Source of the DNA: SIG565 sp045650565
GTDB lineage: Bacteria; Bacillota; Clostridia; Oscillospirales; Acutalibacteraceae
NCBI GenBank assembly: GCA_045650565.1
Contig: JAZRRG010000043.1
Span: forward strand, 1 to 43,842
Direction of reading: 5' to 3'
Length of the DNA: 43,842 nucleotides
Positions 41,040 to 43,842 of this stretch are shown one piece after another. The position numbers and the translations under genes were made by a program. Below the pieces are notes generated by a model. That model was given only the letters and a program-made list of their open reading frames with translations, made no database searches and was not told the origin of the DNA. Numbering within the stretch: position 1 is the first letter of the stretch; every line of letters begins with the position of its first letter.

Positions 41040-41948
41040 TTATCCATTTTTGGTTGCATTGGCAGTGAACCATTCATAGAATTCTTCGGAAACTACTTGT
41101 GGCTCGGAACCAAAGTCAATCTTAGAATCTGTTTCATAGTCATACCATATCATTTGACCGTATGTCGGTTTTTCTAAACTATAACTATATACACAATATC
41201 CAAAGTAAGGTGTTTGACCATTTGCGGCACTTTGTTTCTCTCTCTCATAATAACGGAAACAGCTTTCAGAATCCGTAACGACAGTTCCGCTTGGTTGTGC
41301 ATTCTTCAAGTAGAACACTTCCATTGCTTTATAGTTTACACCATTGGATGAATAGTTGACATACTCAAAAATGCTTATATCGGATGGGAACACAATGCTT
41401 TCGTTAAATACCCATTCTCCACTTAATTGATGAATATTTTCATCTGGTTCTGGTGTGATATTAACTGTAAATTCACAGAATGCACTACCATCTGTTGATA
41501 CAACTTCAAGTTTATGTGTGCCATTAGAAAGAGTTGCGAAGTATTCACCCTTAAAATTGATAATTGTAGACCCTTCGCTAACAGAGTAATTGCTTGGGTT
41601 AACAATATTATTATCCACCTTTACGGATTCAAATTTGTTGTAATCAGCAGTTGAACGGAACAATGCCTCTATTGTTGCAACTGTTTGGTTCGCACCTTCA
41701 ATTATTTCATAATCAATGGGTGTTGATGGTGTTCCCGAATTACCAGAACCATCTTCAAAGTTGCCACTACCGGCTGACATACCCACAACATTCATTGCCT
41801 TTTCGCTTGTATCGAACAAACCTGCGGTGGTAGATTCAACACCTTGTCTAATATATGTACCGAACGGTGTTGCTAATGCTATCATTACTGATAACACTAA
41901 TACGGCTATAACCACCCAGCCGTAATTGCTTAATGTGTTTTTATCCAT
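41040..41948 (-). CDS. Membrane-anchored protein with X2-like Ig domain
   Basis: A 302-residue protein. A short N-terminal tail is followed by one hydrophobic helix (GWVVIAVLVLSVMIALATPFG, residues 10-30, given in part) with no signal cleavage site. Next is an amphipathic stretch (GVESTTAGLFDTSEKAMNV), a Gly/Ser linker (58-78), an Ig-like domain resembling CBM_X2 (about 90-165; EALFRSTADYNKFESVKVDN and LSNGTHKLEVVSTDG), and an unrecognised C-terminal domain rich in Tyr/Trp (170-302). The N-terminal layout resembles a pilin or subunit that stays in the membrane. AAAGGAG precedes the ATG. It is probably cargo or part of the conjugation or surface apparatus of the element; I cannot name it. Confidence 0.7.
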   Translation of the reverse strand: MDKNTLSNYGWVVIAVLVLSVMIALATPFGTYIRQGVESTTAGLFDTSEKAMNVVGMSAGSGNFEDGSGNSGTPSTPIDYEIIEGANQTVATIEALFRSTADYNKFESVKVDNNIVNPSNYSVSEGSTIINFKGEYFATLSNGTHKLEVVSTDGSAFCEFTVNITPEPDENIHQLSGEWVFNESIVFPSDISIFEYVNYSSNGVNYKAMEVFYLKNAQPSGTVVTDSESCFRYYEREKQSAANGQTPYFGYCVYSYSLEKPTYGQMIWYDYETDSKIDFGSEPQVVSEEFYEWFTANATKNG

Positions 41949-42017
41949 AGATTAAAAACTCCTTTCAAAATTTAATTAAAATAAGTATGAGAGAACAGGG
42001 TTTCCTTCACAATTTTT

Positions 42018-42483
42018 TTATAAGCCGAGAACATCATCACCGATTTCATCGAGTGCATCGATGACCTTTGATGTTTTACCAGTAAACACATTTGCTCCCC
42101 AGATTTCCTCCTCGATGTTGTTTCTGCGGTGTTCGATGTGTTTTGACAATGCCTCTGCCTGTTGTTGCAGAGCGGTGTATTTGCTACGTTCTGCCTCCAT
42201 ATCTTTTTTCCAAGTCCTTGATTTCGGATTGCAAACTTGCTTTTTTACCGATGAGTGCATCGCACTCCTTACGGAGTTTGCGACCTGTGGGTTCTTGTTG
42301 TTGCATCATAAACCGTTTCACAGTTTTACGGAGTGATTCATCCTCAAACTGCTTAACGGTGAAATTGCTATCTCTCATTTCTGGGTGTTCGCAGTTTTTA
42401 TGCAGTTTTGTTCTTTGATGGTATTCAGCGGCGGCGATTCCACCGAATTTGATTTTACCCCATCGCATTATTGCATAACCCAT
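42018..42483 (-). pseudogene. MobV-like relaxase remnant, frameshifted
   Basis: AAAGGAGG precedes the ATG at 42483. The N terminus, MGYAIMRWGKIKFGGIAAAE, then YHQRTKLHKNCEHPEMRDSN, matches the start of Pre/MobV relaxases (MxYAxxRxxKIK...E.H..R). It then passes directly to a Lys/Glu/Gln-rich coiled coil, so the HUH catalytic part is missing. At an A6 run (about 42208-42213) the frame is lost; with one A fewer it continues as EKDMEAERSKYTAL to a stop at 42018, giving about 154 residues. An internal deletion plus an indel suggests a decayed mobilisation gene. A small coiled-coil accessory protein with a MobV-like start is the alternative. Confidence 0.55.
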
Positions 42484-42930
42484 TGGATAAAATCCTCCTT
42501 TCTATAAGGTTGATATTTTTCAAAATCCCTCATAACAATTTTGAAAAATCTCTTATATGCAAAACATCATTTTTTGAAAATTCTATTTTGCATATTCCGT
42601 CTGGATTCGCATTTAAGAATGCGAACCAGCCGTTCTTGCTCGTTCAAAAAATTGTGAGCAATTTTTCTCACATCGCAAGGTTTTGCTACATTTCAAAAAC
42701 CACTTTTGAGAAAGCGGTTTTTTCATTTCGCAAAACTCCAGAAAAAATCAAACGGCATTTTTGATGCCTTATTGATTTATTTCCGGCCTTTTCCTTTTGA
42801 ACTGAATACAGTATGATTTTTATCAACTGTTTTCAAAAGAAAAAGGACTCACTCCCCTTTACGTTGTAAAGTGAAATGAGCCAAGGCGCTGCCTTGTGAT
42901 GCAGTTGTCATTGAAAGGAGTTTTTTACTT
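42484..42930. repeat. Hairpin-rich intergenic region, possible oriT
   Basis: 447 bases with no convincing gene between the relaxase remnant and the RHH-like gene. I see at least eight inverted repeats: 42515-42549 (12-base arms, ATTTTTCAAAAT), 42556-42594 (TATGCAAAA arms), 42606-42625 (TTCGCATT arms, extended by CTGG/CCAG), 42647-42666 (AAAAATTG arms), 42686-42723 (AAACC arms, terminator-like), 42754-42768 (GGCAT arms), 42857-42871 (CTTTAC arms) and 42882-42896 (CAAGGC arms). Transfer origins of MobV systems lie just before the mob gene and contain such repeats. No nick site was identified. Confidence 0.5.
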
Positions 42931-43245
42931 ATGAGCAAAAAAGATGTACGTGTATATTTTGATGCTGAATGCTGCGACTACTTGAAACAGGTTGCTGATG
43001 AGCAGGATGTATCTGTTAATCACTTAATAATATCTTTGGTTAGAAAAAAATACCCAATGCCACGAAAGGCGAAACAAGATTCCGCACCTGTTGGCATTGA
43101 CCGTGAGGTAGTTCAAAAACTTTATGAGGAGATTTCAAACCGCCTTGATGCAGCACAGAACGGCGGTCCAAAAATCAAACCGTATGAGTTTTACAATTAT
43201 CTGGTAGAGGAGCAAAAGCGACTTAAAGCACTACTGGGTGAATAA
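42931..43245 (+). CDS. Small ribbon-helix-helix-like protein
   Basis: A 104-residue protein with GAAAGGAG about 11 bases before the ATG. The start, KKDVRVYFDAECCDYLKQVA, then EQDVSVNHLIISLVRKKY, has the strand-helix-helix pattern of RHH DNA-binding proteins (VRV strand; ISLVRKK end of second helix). A basic PMPRKAK linker leads to a helical C-terminal half (EVVQKLYEEISNRLDAA, then YEFYNYLVEEQKRLKALLGE). Placed between two hairpin-rich regions and next to the relaxase remnant, it may bind the transfer origin, like MobC/relaxosome proteins, or act as a repressor. The assignment is inference. Confidence 0.55.
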   Translation: MSKKDVRVYFDAECCDYLKQVADEQDVSVNHLIISLVRKKYPMPRKAKQDSAPVGIDREVVQKLYEEISNRLDAAQNGGPKIKPYEFYNYLVEEQKRLKALLGE

Positions 43246-43369
43246 AACAAAAAACCTCGGTCGAAACCGAGGTCAAAAGAGATGCTTATGGACTACAAAC
43301 ATCTTGGATGGATAAAATAAGTATGTTGTTTTACCATCACAAAATCGCTCATCAGAGCGATTTTTCAAA

Positions 43370-43450
43370 GGTATCACCATAGTGATACCGCACAACACAT
43401 CACCGTAGGTGATACAAAAAGCGGTTGTTTGTTATCACCTAACTGATACA
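43370..43450 (+). repeat. Three TATCACC-type palindromes
   Basis: Within the array, GGTATCAC-N4-GTGATACC (43370-43389), ATCACC-N3-GGTGAT (43399-43413) and TGTTATCA-N6-TGATACA (43430-43450) share the core TATCACC/GTGATA. They are spaced about 30 bases apart, as operator or iteron repeats are. Confidence 0.5.
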
Positions 43451-43610
43451 TTGCCATTCCTTACCTGTAAGGAATAAATGCGACACCGGAGCAGACCTGC
43501 TCAACATCCAACGTGGAACCGCAAGCCAACCATTCGTAATGGTTGGAATACAAACTATCGCTCACCAGAAAAAAGCACTAGCGCAGGCAAGTGCTTTTTT
43601 CGTTATAGAG

Positions 43611-43709
43611 GTGAGCGACATCAAAGAACATCACTTTGTCCGTGTGCCGGCTTTAAGAGTTTGCAATCATCCGCTTTTTCACATCACATCAGCGATGCCA
43701 AAATCATAA
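43611..43709 (+). CDS. Possible 32-residue peptide inside the hairpin array
   Basis: GTG at 43611 opens MSDIKEHHFVRVPALRVCNH followed by PLFHITSAMPKS and TAA. AGAG stands just before it, a poor ribosome binding site. The GTG lies inside the 3' arm of the 9-base stem 43558-43566/43610-43618, so folding would hide it. Could be chance. Confidence 0.2.
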   Translation: MSDIKEHHFVRVPALRVCNHPLFHITSAMPKS

Positions 43710-43842
43710 CCACTAGTAAACTAGTGGTATGCACAGCCCCTATAAGGGGCGCCTACTGGCCAGGTCCCTAAAAGGGACCTCGAAAGTTTGACAACGCATT
43801 ACCATCTCGGGCAGCCGCTCACGTGCGGCTGTCTTCTTTTTT

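Larger units (their letters stand above)
43254..43842 (+). other. Dense array of distinct hairpins, to window end
   Basis: About 590 bases without a convincing long gene. Stems, in order: 43254-43273, 43342-43363, 43370-43389, 43399-43413, 43430-43450, 43456-43475, 43489-43502, 43526-43546, an outer stem 43558-43566 with 43610-43618 that encloses 43569-43600, then 43709-43728, 43736-43750, 43762-43780, and 43812-43831 followed by a T-rich tail to the end. Arms are 6-11 bases, nearly all perfect, loops 2-9 bases, and each sequence differs, so this is not a simple repeat. It could be one large structured RNA ending in an intrinsic terminator, a 5' leader of a gene to the right, or single-strand DNA structure for transfer or replication. 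Confidence 0.6.

Noticed and set aside
42018..42483. Intact MobV relaxase
   Set aside because: Only the first 40 residues match; the HUH catalytic region is missing and the frame breaks at an A-run.
43478..43771. 97-codon open frame inside the hairpin array
   Set aside because: No ribosome binding site, composition unlike the other proteins, and the frame runs through many perfect hairpins; it is more likely an accident.
43254..43842. CRISPR array
   Set aside because: The repeats are all different palindromes with no common direct repeat or regular spacers, and no cas genes are present.
1..43842. Complete insertion sequence or transposase gene
   Set aside because: No transposase ORF with a recognisable catalytic core or terminal inverted repeats with target duplication was found; only the integrase fragment remains.

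Overview
The window reads as chromosome of a spore-forming, moderately low-GC Bacillota of class Clostridia, most like the Oscillospiraceae/Ruminococcaceae. The signs are a spoIIAA-spoIIAB-sigF operon, a PolC-type replicase, an L27 with the N-terminal extension removed by Prp, Mini-RNase III, strong GGAGG ribosome binding sites and TTGACA/TATAAT promoters with 17-base spacers. From about 39.36 kb to the right end the sequence changes to an AT-richer, mobile-element-like accessory segment.

Layout. 1-176: a leftward rRNA-type promoter and leader whose stable RNA lies outside the window. 255-1669: the sporulation operon, leftward. 1764-2726: a frameshifted SGNH-hydrolase lipoprotein. 2827-5457: valS, full length except for an amber codon exactly at the catalytic second Lys of KMSKS. 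5647-9884: a type IIA topoisomerase pair. 9993-12563: two tandem G5-M23 peptidases with matching promoters and terminators. 12680-22613: one long leftward block, pyrH-frr, then uppS-cdsA-dxr-rseP-ispG-polC (translation, cell-wall lipid carrier, phospholipid and isoprenoid precursors, replication). The PolC lacks the usual inserted 3'-5' exonuclease. 22799-24172: a rightward Na+-symporter. 24225-31445: KDG-type sugar kinase, dut, a YitT protein, mrnC, obg, rpmA, prp, rplU, a broken Cys-rich microprotein behind a structured RNA with its own promoter and terminator, a C39-like peptidase, ppiB, and divergent nrdR. 31582-36616: rightward gltX-glnS-nif3-AEC transporter. 36719-39216: an XRE regulator with an amber codon divergent from a DUF6809 gene, serS, and a PepSY lipoprotein.

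39291-43842: the 3' tip of a reverse-rubrerythrin gene is cut off. It is followed by an integrase N-terminal fragment behind a strong promoter, an acyltransferase, a membrane-anchored protein with an X2-like Ig domain, a degraded MobV-like relaxase, a small RHH-like protein, and two stretches very dense in DNA/RNA hairpins. The final one has more than a dozen distinct hairpins in about 590 bases and ends in a T-tract at the window edge.

The most interesting items are the valS amber codon, the exonuclease-less PolC, the 154-base RNA candidate at 29655-29808, and the hairpin array at 43254-43842. Four homopolymer frameshifts and two in-frame amber codons raise the question of assembly error versus true decay, which read-level data would settle.
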